From contig NC_133481.1 in NCBI RefSeq assembly GCF_025370935.1, positions 14,794,328-14,858,327 on the forward strand: DNA of 64,000 bases, read 5' to 3'. Under the pieces are notes generated by a model. That model did no database searches, was not told the origin of the DNA, and was given only the letters and a program-made list of their open reading frames with translations. Positions 48,946-61,800 of this stretch are shown piece after piece; positions within the stretch are counted from its first letter, which is position 1; the number at the start of each line of letters is the position of its first letter. Both the position numbers and the translations under genes were made by a program. The DNA comes from Choristoneura fumiferana (lineage: Eukaryota; Arthropoda; Insecta; Lepidoptera; Tortricidae).

Positions 48946-49181
48946 GTCAATCTGGAATCATTCAACAGAACAAATTACTGTTTCAAAGATGATCAAGAAT
49001 TAAGATAACTAATAGATGCGCAGTAAAACAGTGTTAAACTTTTTTTTTAAGTTTGTAAATTAATTGTTTTAATTCGCACATAAAGAATGTTAAATAAACC
49101 AATAAATTTAAAAAATAAAAAACCCAACTGCCTTAAAAATACTAAAACGAAGAAAACAAGCCTATATAGTGGGCTAGAACT

Positions 49182-49299
49182 CTGTTTAGTAGCTAACTTA
49201 AAGTTCAACAGTCGGGACCCATTAGGTACTAAGAATTTTTGAGCTGGTCAAGATTTGAATGGGTCCCGACTGTTGAACTTTAAGTTAGCTACTAAACAG
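49182..49299. mobile_element. Palindrome with 46-bp arms
   Basis: CTGTTTAGTAGCTAACTTAA through GGGACCCATT pairs with AATGGGTCCC through TTAAGTTAGCTACTAAACAG. A repeat tail with (CATA)n and 'AACCCTCCTTCTTCGCAGTC' follows to about 49425. Confidence 0.7.
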
Positions 49300-49429
49300 A
49301 AAACAAAATGGGTTCAGCCGTTGAGTAGTTACGAGAGGACATAGGAATAGAAATACATACATACTTACTTACGTACATACGAGGCAAACACATAACCCTC
49401 CTTCTTCGCAGTCGGGTAAAAATGAGTTT

Positions 49430-49652
49430 TTTTTGGCTCTCTTACGTCTCACGTCAATGTTACTCGTCAAGTTTGTGAATCTTACAATCTGACCTTTAAT
49501 AATGATTGTGAAGTTATTATTATTATACCATAAAGTTAATTACCAGGTAGTTTCTATCGATGAACTGAGCCGTCTGCCGAAGTTACCGGAAATCAAGGAA
49601 AACACGGCGTATCATTTGCGTTGTTTGTTGACCCTCCGACGATATCAAATAA
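49430..49652 (+). repeat. Dispersed duplicate, copy 1 (coding-like)
   Basis: Matches 62885-63125 in the same orientation over about 220 bases with gaps. It contains an acceptor-like ACCAG followed by VVSIDELSRLPKLPEIKENT, open until the adjoining MITE. Possibly a gene fragment. Confidence 0.5.
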
Positions 49653-49790
49653 AAATACTACGAAATTCTAAAATCGAACTTCGTGTGGTTCCGCCCCTCT
49701 GACGCTTATACTATTTTATACGAGAGCGAGAGGGACGGTACGATGCAAATTTCGATTTTCTATTTTCGGAGTAGGCCCTCAGGTGCACAG
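49650..49790. mobile_element. Palindromic MITE, CTACTACGAA family, copy 4
   Basis: 'ATACTACGAAATTCTAAAAT' at left, 'TATTTTCGGAGTAGGCCC' at right, GAGAGCGAGAGGGACGGTAC inside. Inserted directly after the coding-like repeat. Confidence 0.65.
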
Positions 49791-50385
49791 ATATTTCCGA
49801 CTATTGTATAGCTATGGACTCGATGCTAGTTCGTAGCATAGGAGCAATAACTACTACGCATATCGTTTCTGTAAAATATTGACAAATATTGAAATTCATG
49901 GTGATGTAACTACGTGTAGTTAGTTTTGGGAATAAAAAAAAAGATTTTAGACGTTGTTTTATTTATGTTTTGAATTCAAAGCCTGATCTCTGCTTCGCTG
50001 TCGTTATTTTACTTCGGAAAAAATGCTCGTTGTGAAACTTATCAAAGCGCTGAAAGGATTCAAAAATATACTCTACATACAAAATAACCTATTTTTGCAT
50101 ACATTTTTGAGGGCCAGATTTTTTGCCGCTCGGTGTAATAAAAGAAACTTCTCTGTAATGGTTTTTACATTGTTTTTTTTATTAAGAATTAAGTCATACG
50201 ATTTTTATAAGATAGATCGATAAAAAACTATTCGCAAACATGCCATGACAGTTGTACGAAAACAAAAAAAATATGAAGAGTGATCGTTATGATTTAAAAT
50301 GGTATGAGAAACATTTTCGGACTTCCAATAATAGGACTTAAAAAGTTATGTGAAAAAATGCGCACCCCATTATTTCTTATTTCAA

Positions 50386-50626
50386 TCCCACTAATATTAT
50401 AAATGCGAAAGTTTGTAAGTTTGTTTATTTAATTTTGTTTGTTGGTTTGTTTGTTACTTCATCACGTCTAAACCGTTAAACCGATTTAGATGAAATTTGG
50501 TATACAGATAGTTTGAGTCCCGAGGAAGGACATAGGATAGTTTTTATTCCAGAAGATTGCATAGTCCCCACGGGATAGCGATAAACGAATTCTACGCAGA
50601 GACGGAGTCGCGGGTAACAGGCTAGT
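50386..50626 (+). mobile_element. Helitron-like element, best copy
   Basis: Starts TCCCACTAATATTATAAATG, continues 'CGTCTAAACCGTTAAACCG' and 'GGGATAGCGATAAACGAATT', ends CGCGGGTAACAGGCTAGT. The TC start and CTAGT end fit non-autonomous Helitrons known from Lepidoptera. Confidence 0.65.
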
Positions 50627-50647
50627 AATGTAGAGAAACCACATTTT

Positions 50648-50900
50648 TAGTGTTCCGTAGCCAACTAGGGACCCTTATAGATTCACCATGTCTGTTCGTC
50701 TGTCTGTCTGTCTGTCTGTCCGCGGCTATGCTCAGAGACCTTTAGTACTAGAAAGCTGTAATTTGGCATGAATATACATCAGTTACGCCGACAAATTGGT
50801 AAAATAAAAAACAATAAAAAAAATCTTTCTAGGGTACCTCCCAAAGACGTAAAGTGGGGGTGATTTTTTTTTCTCGACAACTGGGGTCCGTTAAGTAGTT
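50648..50900 (+). mobile_element. GTTCCGTAGCCAACTAGGGACCC repeat
   Basis: Contains a (TCTG)n tract at about 50697-50720 and 'GGTACCTCCCAAAGACGTAA'; related to pieces at 16205-16380 and 53455-53480. Confidence 0.5.
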
Positions 50901-51942
50901 ACAAAACTAAAATTAAACATGTGACTAAATCAGCTGCTGCTATCTGCTGTTGTCTGTAATAAAAAATATTTTTATTTTTATTATTATTATTTATATCTAC
51001 GTACCTTCAGTGGAAGTGTAGAATACTTCCACCGTTATAAATAAAAAAAATATTTAAAATAATAAATGTAACGATTACTAATGATTCACGACAACACATT
51101 CCTAGCAACGCATATCCTCTCACATCTCTGGTGGAAACTCAGCCTTACCTCAGAGAAACAGATAACAGAACGACAGAGACTTTAATGAGTATAATAAAAC
51201 AAAAGCAGTATCGTATCGCTATTATCATTTCAATCAAAAGGGGATTACCTCTCCGTACGGCAAAGTCCCATATTGTTTACTGTGGAAAACCGAGTACTGC
51301 CTTTTCGCAACGTAACGTTTGGCAATCTGTTTCATTTCGCAAACTCTAAAACTGTAAATATTTCAGGATTTATTTCAGGGCCATCGTGTAGAACCCTTTA
51401 GGTTAGGTTAGGTTAGTTTTATAAAAATCCAGAAACATTTACAGTTTCAGAAATATTAAACAGTTGGGAAATGAAAAGTTGCGAAATGAAACAGGTTGCC
51501 AAACGTTATTCGCCGAAACATTAGTAAACCTGTGAAAACAATTGTAATTCTAATGGACCGTTTGAAAGGATACTGTAAAATACTTAGTGTAAAATAATGA
51601 CATCATGGCAAACGCATGACTTATTTCAAACACGATGTAAAATTGCTTACTTTTCGCGCCACCCGCCACTGCGTGCACATCAGCTGGTTTGTGTGTGGTG
51701 CTCGTGCCGCGGCTGCTAATGCGGACCATCGCGAGTGCTGCCTTCTGGCCGAAAGACGTCGTGTTCCGAGCACCATGCCGCAGATGTATAAAACGACAGG
51801 GACGATGACTCAACGGGGTCACGCCGCTTTTTAAATATTGTGTTTTTATTGATTTACGCAATTACGCATAATAAGGTATTTATTGTATGGGCCGTGTTGC
51901 CCGAAATAAATGGTAGGTATATTATTAAAGTTTAGGGACTCT

Positions 51943-52190
51943 TAAGCACCGTTTCCACCGATAATGTGCGAGGATGTGTTGCGAGGAATATGTTTTTCGT
52001 TAACCAATAGAAACGCTTCATTTACACATCCTCGCACAGCACGTCTCTGGTGGAAACAGCTGAGCGGAGCGAGGAATTAATTATTAGAAATAATTAATTC
52101 CTCGCTCCGCTCTTAATTGTAATAATTAGGAGAAATTAATGTAAGCACTCCTCGCAACATCCTCGCACATTATTGGTGGAAACGCTGCTT
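51943..52190. mobile_element. MITE with CACCGTTTCCACC inverted ends
   Basis: AGCACCGTTTCCACCGATAA then 'TGTGCGAGGATGTGTTGCGA' is mirrored by 'CTCGCAACATCCTCGCACAT' then TATTGGTGGAAACG. An inner palindrome (AATTAATTCCTCGCTCCGCTC) sits near 52070-52110. Fragments at 37480-37600 and 51100-51150. Confidence 0.7.
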
Positions 52191-52778
52191 TACATAGATA
52201 TCAATAAATTATTTTGTTGAATATTAAAACGCGTCTTTATCAGGTTCATTACGGAAACAAAAACTTTTTGTTTGCATTACAATTTTTGTGGCCATGCATT
52301 GATAAAAAATAAGCTGACAAAATGTCTCGAATAACTTGACTACCTACAATGGATTGACAGCTGCTTTGTTTTACATTCTCGGTGTCAAAATTTTTGTATT
52401 TTCCAAATTATGTGTAACTAATAAAAATTTTCGTGAAATTTATAAAACAGGTGAGAAATTGCGATCTTTATGTTAAAAATATCGTACTAATTACGAGTAC
52501 TAACCGCATAAGATGAAACAATACGTAAATCAAGGGAAACTTGATAATCAGACGTCCGCTTGACCCTACTAGTAGGGAATAATGGAAAATAAGTCCATAT
52601 ATTCCTACCAGGGGTGACGGTTAGTACAGATATATGGATATTTTTTCCACCTATCTCTACCAGTGAGTGGGGACAGGTGGGAAAAAATCCATGTATCCCT
52701 ACCAGTGGAGATAGCCTGGTAGGGATAGGTGGAACAGGGGGATAATCTAACTTTACCTATGGAATGGTTATTAGTTAG

Positions 52779-52915
52779 GTACAGTCGAGCTCATAAACTT
52801 GTGAGCAAACATTTTATCAAAAATATCTAAACACGACTCTATTGTTAAAGGCGTAAAAGCGTATTCAGATATTTTTAATCAAATTTTTGCTCACAGTTTA
52901 TGAACTCGACTGTAC
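52779..52915. mobile_element. Palindromic MITE (GTACAGTCGAG ends)
   Basis: 'GTACAGTCGAGCTCATAAAC' pairs with 'GTTTATGAACTCGACTGTAC'; AAAAATATCT and AGATATTTTT pair inside. A partial relative starts at about 53084 (CAGTCGAGTTCAT, AAAAATATCTGAACACGAC). Confidence 0.7.
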
Positions 52916-54073
52916 ATAATTAAAGTAACTTAGAACCTTCTCATTTTGTGAATTCGGTCACAAACCATACAGAACAATATTATTACACAAAAGCCGTTAA
53001 AGATTTAAATATATTTAACTCATGGTCACGGCTGCAAACTCGGGTTAAAGAAATAATTTAAACAAATTCCCTAGACCGAAGTTCAGTCGAGTTCATTTAC
53101 ATATGCATACTTACGCTATCAAAAATATCTGAACACGACTCTATTGTTAGAGGCTTAGGGGCGTGTTCAGATAGTTTAGAATCTACAATTATCATTTGCC
53201 AAACAGTAGGGAGGCGCTAGTGTTTCAAAGCTATATTAGGTAGGTAAAAAGTAAACTTATTAGGAAAGACCTGTCTTGCATTGTTATACTCAGCGGCAAA
53301 ACTTGGCCCACTCTACATACAAAATTACCTATCACTGCGTAGATTTGAGGGCCACATTTTTGAAGTTCAGTTTAATAGCGTAGGTATCCGTAAAGACAAG
53401 TTGATATTCTAATTTTTTTTTAAACAGCCAGTTGCATACCGACCGAGCCAGTACAATGTAGGGTTCCGTAGTAAAATGCGGCAAATATCCATCCAATATT
53501 AAGTTTTGATCTACTATTAATACTTGTGCGACACAATGTATTACAACACACACGCAGAGCCTTCGCCTCTTGCACATCAAATAACACACTGCCATCAAAC
53601 AACATACATCTTCTTATTATTATTATATTTTTTAATTTAATTTAGTAATATTATTGTTAATATAAAATAAACTCCGTTATTATAAAAAAAAAATGTCAAT
53701 CAATCTGTTACCTTGTGGTTAGAAATTATAAGAGACGTTGTGTTTCTCGATAATTTGTACTGTAATAAGTTTGTTATATTTTAACTTAAGTAAAATGCTA
53801 TTTAAACGAGAGACTAGAAGCCGAGAAATTTAGTGCCAGGCAATTTTCTACGTTATTTTTCCGTCATCGTTTAAACCTCACAATGAGTTGTTGATGCCCG
53901 AAAACATAGGGGAACAATATTATGACTGAATACCTTCATAGTTTATTCAAGATACAGCAGATGTGTTCAAGTTATTCTTATTCATGTCTCAACCACGCGC
54001 TTGCCCTCAATTCGACGCTACAACCCGGGAGGCATTTTTGTTCTATTTTCTTTTATTTTATTTTTATTTTCAG

Positions 54074-54112
54074 ATGGGTGATTTAATTTATTTTATTAAT
54101 TACCGTACTTAA
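54074..54112 (+). promoter_or_regulatory. Possible upstream open reading frame
   Basis: A 12-codon frame (MGDLIYFINYRT, stop TAA) begins 55 bases before the ATG at 54129. It follows a TTTTCAG that resembles a splice acceptor. If it lies in the 5' UTR it could lower translation of the downstream protein. Confidence 0.25.
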
Positions 54113-54128
54113 CTAATATTCGATAATA

Positions 54129-55399
54129 ATGGAAACAGCAAGTTTAAAAATTAAATTCACGCCTCTGATGAAAAAAGTTCATTTAGACAATTCGACGTGC
54201 TGCCTTGAAATTGTACCAGAAGTGTCCGCTTTAAAAAACTTCAATAAAATAAAGTGGAAAAAAGACAAGAACTTCTATGAATATCTTATTCCTATGACTT
54301 ACAAAATTATACTCAAGAGACGAGAATATGACGATGAAGATAAAAAAGACTACATTGATAACCCCAATCTAATGTATCATTCGTGTGTTGACCTCTTGCA
54401 CCCATCTGTTACAAGTTATTCCTTGGCCTCTGGAGATATCATCAAAACTATCAGTGATAATTTCATACTTAGCAAAGTATCATCTGATATAGACAGGTGC
54501 AATATAATTTTGTCACAACATAAAGAAATGTGTTGTGCCAAGAACGTAAACGCTAAAGTGGTGACAAGCGTGCAGACAATTGCTGCTTGGGACAAAGATA
54601 ATGCTACGATATCTGGTACCTTGTTAGATGGACAACAACAAAAAGAAAATGGTAGGTAATTCTTGTGGCACATTTTAGTTTTCGGTAGTCATTTTGCTTA
54701 TTTATTATTTTTATCACTTTTTTCACAGAAACTAACAAAATTGATGCTCAAGACGATTCCTTTAATAATGTAATTGAAAATGTTAAAGAATTACAAGAAA
54801 AAGGTACTCACATTAATCAAGAGGTTTTTGCTACTTTATGTATCACAAAAAATAATTCGTCGAATGATACTATTGACCGCATATTGGCTGAGAGGACTCA
54901 AATTGAATCTTTGAGAAAACTAAGCGTAACTCCTATTTGTTCCATCAACACTTATTCCAGCCCATTGTCTTCCCTACCGCATGAAAACAGTTTTTTTTCT
55001 AATTCCTTTTTTTCTCGAGATTTTGAGTCAAATAAAGAAATAGCTGTTTTAGATCATTTATCTCCTATACCAAAACAGACGTTTAGCGTTTATACGACAT
55101 CGATTAATGTTGATAATTTGAAGCCAAAAAGTTTTGCAACGTTCAGAAAACATAGCCCTGAAGAAAGAATTGAACAATTCATGAACTTAATGGAACAGGA
55201 AATCAATCCTTTAAAACATATGTTAAATGATATAATCGCAAGATTTAGTGCTTTAGATAAAACACCAAATTTTTTTAACAATACTGTTGTAAGTGAAACA
55301 ATACACGCAGACAACATAGAAGAACTAAAAGAAATTGAAGAAAGTAATGAACAATTACGATCTAACCGTGTTGTATTTAATATTGTATTTGATGGTTAA
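54129..55399 (+). CDS. Unrecognised two-exon protein, 397 aa
   Basis: Exons 54129-54651 and 54729-55399, joined in phase 1 (GTAGGT donor, TTTTTTTCACAG acceptor), 77-base intron. ATG context AATAATGG is good. The product is rich in Lys, Asp, Asn and Ser; no signal peptide, membrane segment or known domain is visible. The first exon has scattered cysteines (TCCLEI, MCCAKN). A likely helical stretch, RIEQFMNLMEQEINPLKHML, and further Glu/Lys-rich helix-like sequence lie near the C-terminus. It ends 430 bases before the next gene on the same strand, similar in composition and compact layout, so shared regulation is possible. I do not assign a function. Clean splice joining over 1.2 kb makes the gene itself convincing. 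Confidence 0.75.
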
Positions 55400-55734
55400 A
55401 ATGATTTGTTCACTAAGATTTATCCTTAGTATTAAAATATTGATTTGTATTATTTATTGTTTTGTTTAATTTGTGTTCTAAAATGGAGACAAGCTAGTTA
55501 AATTATTACAAGCTTTTATTTCACGTTTGTTGTTGTTGGGTCAAATCTTATAAGTTCATTGTGACCCAGTTCCAGTAGGTTGACTTTAAATTTGGTGTAC
55601 ATTTATGTTAATTTCGATAACACCGTAAGTAAGTATAGTTAGCGAAAAATACAGTCGGCGAAAAAGCTTGTATTTAAAATATTTGACAGAAACTTATGTT
55701 ACAGCAGGATATGATACAATGTAAAATTACTGAC

Positions 55735-55750
55735 AAAAAATAAACACTCA
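55735..55750 (+). terminator. Poly(A) signal for the 54129 gene
   Basis: AATAAA at 55739-55744, about 340 bases after the stop codon and 86 bases before the next start codon. Confidence 0.4.
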
Positions 55751-55829
55751 ACCTACATATACATTTTATTCCTTTACTTTTATGAAGCAGTTAAACTATA
55801 TTCCCAAAGAATTTTAGACCTCTAGAACA

Positions 55830-58800
55830 ATGGATGAAGACGAGCTAGTTCACGAACTAGTTAACAGCCTGGCGTTTGAAGTCGAAGCCTTACCTGCGGA
55901 CAATATCATCAAATTCACCAGTACCAATGGCACACCGCTTAACGTTAAAGTGCGTGTTCGTAATAAAGACGAGCCTAGACTGGTCCAGCGAGGCATTGTA
56001 TCTGTGCCAAAACTTGCGAAACACATTGCCAGTGTTGACAAAATTAGGCTTATAAGTAGCGACCAAACCATCCTATCTTTCAATGTTTATATGGAAACGG
56101 AATTGGATATACAAACTCCCCCAAAGAATCGCAAGCAAGGTTTTAAGTTTTTCAAACTTGGTAAGCAACAATGTTGATTTTAATATAACTTCAAGTATTT
56201 GTTTTTGAGTCATTTGAGTTACACTGAAATTTTCTTTTTAGCCTAGAAATGTCAGCCATCATGATCATGATGTTGAACAATGTTGATTTTAATATAACTT
56301 CAATTATTTGTTTTCGAATCATTTGCGTTTCATTGAAATTTTATTTTTAGACTAAAAATGACAGTACTTACAGTAAAATATCACAAAACTTTGCTTTTGC
56401 TCATAGTGTAAAATTGCTTTCAAAAATATAGGCGGTTGCCTTGGCACATCGTACGATGAAGACGAAGGACCCTACTTACCGGGTCCTTCAAGTAAAAAAG
56501 GTCTCAGAAGCAGAACCAGCAGCAAATCCGATAGCGACATCCATACTGAAAATACGGATGTTGCGGAAAAACTAAAACTGAGTCATGAAACTTCAAATAC
56601 CCGAGACCAGAAAAAGCTGTTTGGTAAATGCAAACCTGGTAAGCTATAAATCAATACGTACATACTTGATCTACCAATCTATAATATTGAATACATTTTA
56701 TATTACTACGTTACCTTCTAGGTGGTTGTCTAGATCCACCTTTCGGAGAAGATAAAGAACCTTACCGCCCACCGAGTCCACAAGCACATAAAAAGCCTGT
56801 TAGTAAAGTTAAGGACAGTAAGCAAGATCAAAAGATCAGTGCCTCTACTATTGAAGTTGAAAAATCATCAAAGACACCTACAAAATCATTTAAAAAAGAA
56901 TCGAACAAGGATGTGATTGAACCTAAGCCACTGTTAGACATCTATGCACGACCGGTTTCATCAAAACTTTCATCTACATCAAATTATTCTAATGCCACTA
57001 TACGACATCCTTCCAAAATGTCATCTAGCAAAATGCTAGATGCAGGAAAAAAGAACAGTAAAACTTATGATGATGATTCACTACGACAAAGTTTCCAATA
57101 TCCAGAAACATATTTTATTCCGCCAAAAGACATGCTCCAACACAAGGAAGAAGAAAGGAGATATAGTAGAGAGCGATCAAATGATCAAATTAGACCTACT
57201 ACAACGCGACGTGAAAATGCCCATCAAACAAGCAACATTCCTGATATAATTGATGAATCTAATAAAATGTATCCAGAATATGTAGATGCAAAATGTCCTC
57301 AAAGCACGAAGTTATCAAAACAAAAAGGAAAAGATAATACTGAAAGAATTAAACAGACCCTAACGGATTTAACATCTTATGAAATAGACAATGCGTCCAA
57401 AACTTCAGAAGATTATAGGGAAAATAGTAAAATTCCCTTGAATGTGCCTCTAGTCGCTCAAAAAGTCGATATAACTTCTAGTTATAAAGAAACACCATCA
57501 GCCAATGTAACTTACCACAAAAAATTAGATGACTTCGACATTCCTATAACATCAGATGATTTAGATCTAAGTATTATTTCTAAATGCGATCAGGATCAAT
57601 CAAATAAGCCAGAAGAAACATATAGTAAAGAACACCATGAAAACGTTACACAAATAAAAAATAAGGAAACGACAGAAGTCAATCTTAGAGAAAAACCAAT
57701 TACTGACAAATTATATGAACCAGAAAATAAATATCAGTCAAAGGATATGAGAAACAAAAATGTACTCAAAAGTGACGAACCATCGGAATCAGAAAAAATA
57801 ATTACTGCAAAGCCGGAATTAGGGAAATTGGAAGATTTTAACATTATTTCAACCTCGATGATTGGTCAGAGGGAGGACAACATTTTGCAGTTGGTGCCAT
57901 CATCGGATACACAGAAATCCCCAAAAACCGACCGTTTTACTTATGATTTACATGATCCTTTTGGGGATCAGTTGACTAAAACTAGTGATATAATGAAAGA
58001 AGCCACTGATTTGCAATTATCACCGAACATATCAAAAAATCAAACAAAGTTGTTAATGACGTTAGGATTGCAATCTTTGGAAAATGTTTTAGATGTTGAC
58101 GTTACGAGTGAGAAAAATAATACCACGCCTGAAGCGCAGTTCAATTACTATGAAGAACATGAAATAAAAGACACAAGCTTATATCCAGACACAACGAAAT
58201 ACGGAGATGACATCCAAAATGTACCCAGTCGGGAAACATTTCAAGAACAAACAAATGAAAGTCAAGACTCAATAGATAAAAAACCGATTAATGAGGATCT
58301 CAACCCACTGGTTGGTGAAGTTGATGCTGACAAAATAAATAAATCAATTACAACAGGTGACATACGAAAACAACAAATGACGACTCCTGATGTGCTGGTT
58401 AGTAAAGCGAAGGATAACAAAATAAATAAAAATGTAAGAACGGAAATTATATCACAAAATCAAATAAATGGAAACAAAAACATCCAAGAAGAACAAATGC
58501 AAAATTCGCAAATGAATCATAAAATTGGGACCAATATAGTACAGAGCGATACTTTTAATGATGTTCCGGCAGTTAAGAATGATGAAAGAAAATCATTAGA
58601 AGATTTAGATTTCAAAATAATTCACAGTGAAAAAAATGATAATTTAGATGTTGAAGTACATGATAAAACTACTGAGGAAAAGTTAGGAGACCTGAAATTA
58701 AGAGATACACCAAGTAACCATGTCCAGGTCAAGAATGAATTACAAAGAGATACAGATTTAATTAGCAATCAAAACCAAATTCAAAACACGCCGTCATCTA

Positions 58801-61800
58801 AAACATTTCACCAGCATGTATTAGATGAACAATACAGAAAAACTAATAAAAACGAAGATATGTACATTGTGCCAAATGATATGGCAAAAACTGAGGTAGA
58901 AACATTTATTAACGTACCTAGTAAGATTAATAAGCACATTGAAAACATCCCCAATATGAAGAACGTAGTCCTTGATAATGAGGAAGATTTTAATACAGAA
59001 GAAATTAGAAAACCGAACAATAAAACTAATATATCGTCTGAAAATTTGGAAAAAAATGTTAAACAGGTACAAGACAAGACATACAAAAAGAACAACGAAA
59101 CTGACAGTGAGATAACTAGTGTTGAAAATGCTTTCGATACAGATAGTAAAAAACAGCTTTTGACTTCCAGTCCAGTTGATAGCGATCACATAAAACGTCA
59201 ACCAATCGACGCAAATATTATAAATTACAAGAAGTCCTTTAAACAAAATTCGTCTCACGACAATATTTTAGATACAGATACAGAATTTTCACCATCTTCC
59301 TCTAATAGTACTGAAACCAATGACTTAAATTATTACAATAACGAAAAAGCTCCCTTAAATCTAAATCGCACAGATAATGACGTCATAATTAAAAATACTA
59401 CGCTGCATGATCGAAATAAAAACATTACCTTAGATACCCAGGATACAACACTAAGTGATATCTTACACAAACCACCATTGGTAAGAGCAGAAGACGCTGA
59501 CCTTCGTAATGATGACATTAATGTAATCAAGCCGTTTAAACGGAACACATTTACTATTGTTGCATCAAGCACTTCATTAGAAAAGCAGGAAGAGACCATT
59601 TCGATTCAGCAAACGAACCATACTGCAAATGAACAACTTAATGCTAAAAAATATAAAAAAAACACTTCAAGCGACCAAACTACTGATGAATCAGAAAGTT
59701 TTACACAAAATAATCAACAAAATAATAATGACTTTATAGTGGACTCCGAACAAGAAACAATAAAAACAGAATCCTTTTTAAACACCAGTACACACAGTGG
59801 CACAAGATTACAAATAGATAGATCAAGAGAAAGCTACAGTGAAACGGCAAATCCAAATAAATATCCTGGACCATCTGAAAATCAAAAAGCTGACAGCATT
59901 AAGATTATGTCAAATACAGTATCTGACGATAAATTTAGGACCTATAATTATGACAAATCTAATCCAAATTATATCAACGTAGTTGATAATGAAATTCCAA
60001 GAAGTCAAGATCTGACTTATAATAAGAGTTATAACAAAGAAAAACTGATTTTAAAGAGTATACCAGATGATATGATAAAACACATTGCAGAGCTCCAGGA
60101 CAAGTCACATAATGATTTTGAGCACTTACAAACAGAGCCAAGAAAGATATACAATAATGAAAAAATGGCTGGTAGTGTTTTAAATGAAAATTTTAGTGAT
60201 ACCGCAGCAGATAATGCAATAAAACAAATAGTTCATTCACAATCGCGAGAGTATACTGATGATTTGTCTAATGGCAAAATCTCAATTTTGAATATATCCG
60301 AGGTGAAAGCTGAAGGTGTTTCGTTGGCAGAGCATACAAGTGACATAGAAAAGAGAGCACATGAAGAGAAGGTGGCAATCGCGAGTGATGTGAAGTTAGA
60401 TATAAATTACGCTCATAATGCAATGGAATATGAATCTAAATCAATAGAAATCTCTGAAGGTGAACATAGTCATGAACTAAGAGAGCTCAAAACTAACCCA
60501 GACAACAGTTCTCAGTCATTAGTAGGCGGTGAACCTATTGAATATATTTCTAAACCTCTTTCTGACGAAAGCTATAGAAAGATAGATTATGAAAATGCAA
60601 AATTAGATCCACAATCTATTCAGACCAAAGATCAGAGCGCTACTATAGTTCATTCGAATTATTCCAATTCAGTAGAAAACGTCAATAAAGTCGTTGATAA
60701 AAATTCAATTATGCCAGAATATTACAGACCCTATGTTAAAAATGAGACTAGTACTGGCAACTTAGAAAAAATATCAGATTCAGAGATGATGGGAAGCTTC
60801 AATAAAAGTATCGATAAAAATTCACTTGATTTGAAAGATGATACCAATTTTTACAGTGAATATGTACAAGATACAAAAACCGATGGAGATGGTGATTTGA
60901 AAAATGTGTTGGAATTATTTTCAGTTGAAAGTTTGAAGAAAAATATTGATACAACATCAATAGTATCAAAAGGTGGTACTAAATATTACAGTGAATTCAA
61001 TAGTCCGATTAAAAATAGTGAGAATGGCGACTTGAGAAAAATGACAGAACAGGTTTCAGTTGGAAACATCAATAAAGCTATTGATGAAAAGCCTCTAATG
61101 GCAAAATATGATGTTGCTCATAATATTGAACATGATACAATTAGCAAAACTTATTTAGATGAGGCTTCTGATCAACAATTTGCAGATGCAATGGAAAATT
61201 TAAATAAAGCAATCGATGAAAAATTATTTGCATCGAAAGATGGTATTGGATACTCTAATGAATCTGCTCCTTTATCAAAAGCACCAATCCCTTTAGACTC
61301 AACAGTGATTGAACAAGAGCTTGGTGTTGAAAAAAAAGAAAGAGTCTACAATCAAAATGAAAATTCATTAAGTATAACCGATCTTAACGAAATAATTTCA
61401 AATCCAGTACACAAAACGAACTCTGAAGTATTATTATTGAATCTAACACTCCAAAGTTACGTTAATGATAATAATCATACAGTTGTACAGACTGTAAGCC
61501 CTCTCGTAGAACCAGTACGGTATACAGATGATAATATAACTGTTGTGCAATCGTTAATACGTCATGGGCACGAAATTAGAATACCAGTAGATGTAGAAAA
61601 TGACTTGTCTCTAAAATTTACGACGAAAACTCATCAAATTCCTCAAAATTTCAATGCTGATCAAAATAGTCCCAAAAAAGGACGTATAACGAGAAATCGT
61701 AAGTTTAGTTTAATGAGGGCTATCGTTTTTTGTCTCACTAGATGGCGCACTGTTGCGTGAGGTTTTTAAGTATGGCTTTCAAAGTCTGTTATTACGGGCG

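Noticed and set aside
58808..59258. Hydrophobic minus-strand frames that look like membrane proteins
   Set aside because: They are antisense to the polar AT-rich 4,977-base exon, where complementary codons give Leu, Phe and Ile by composition.
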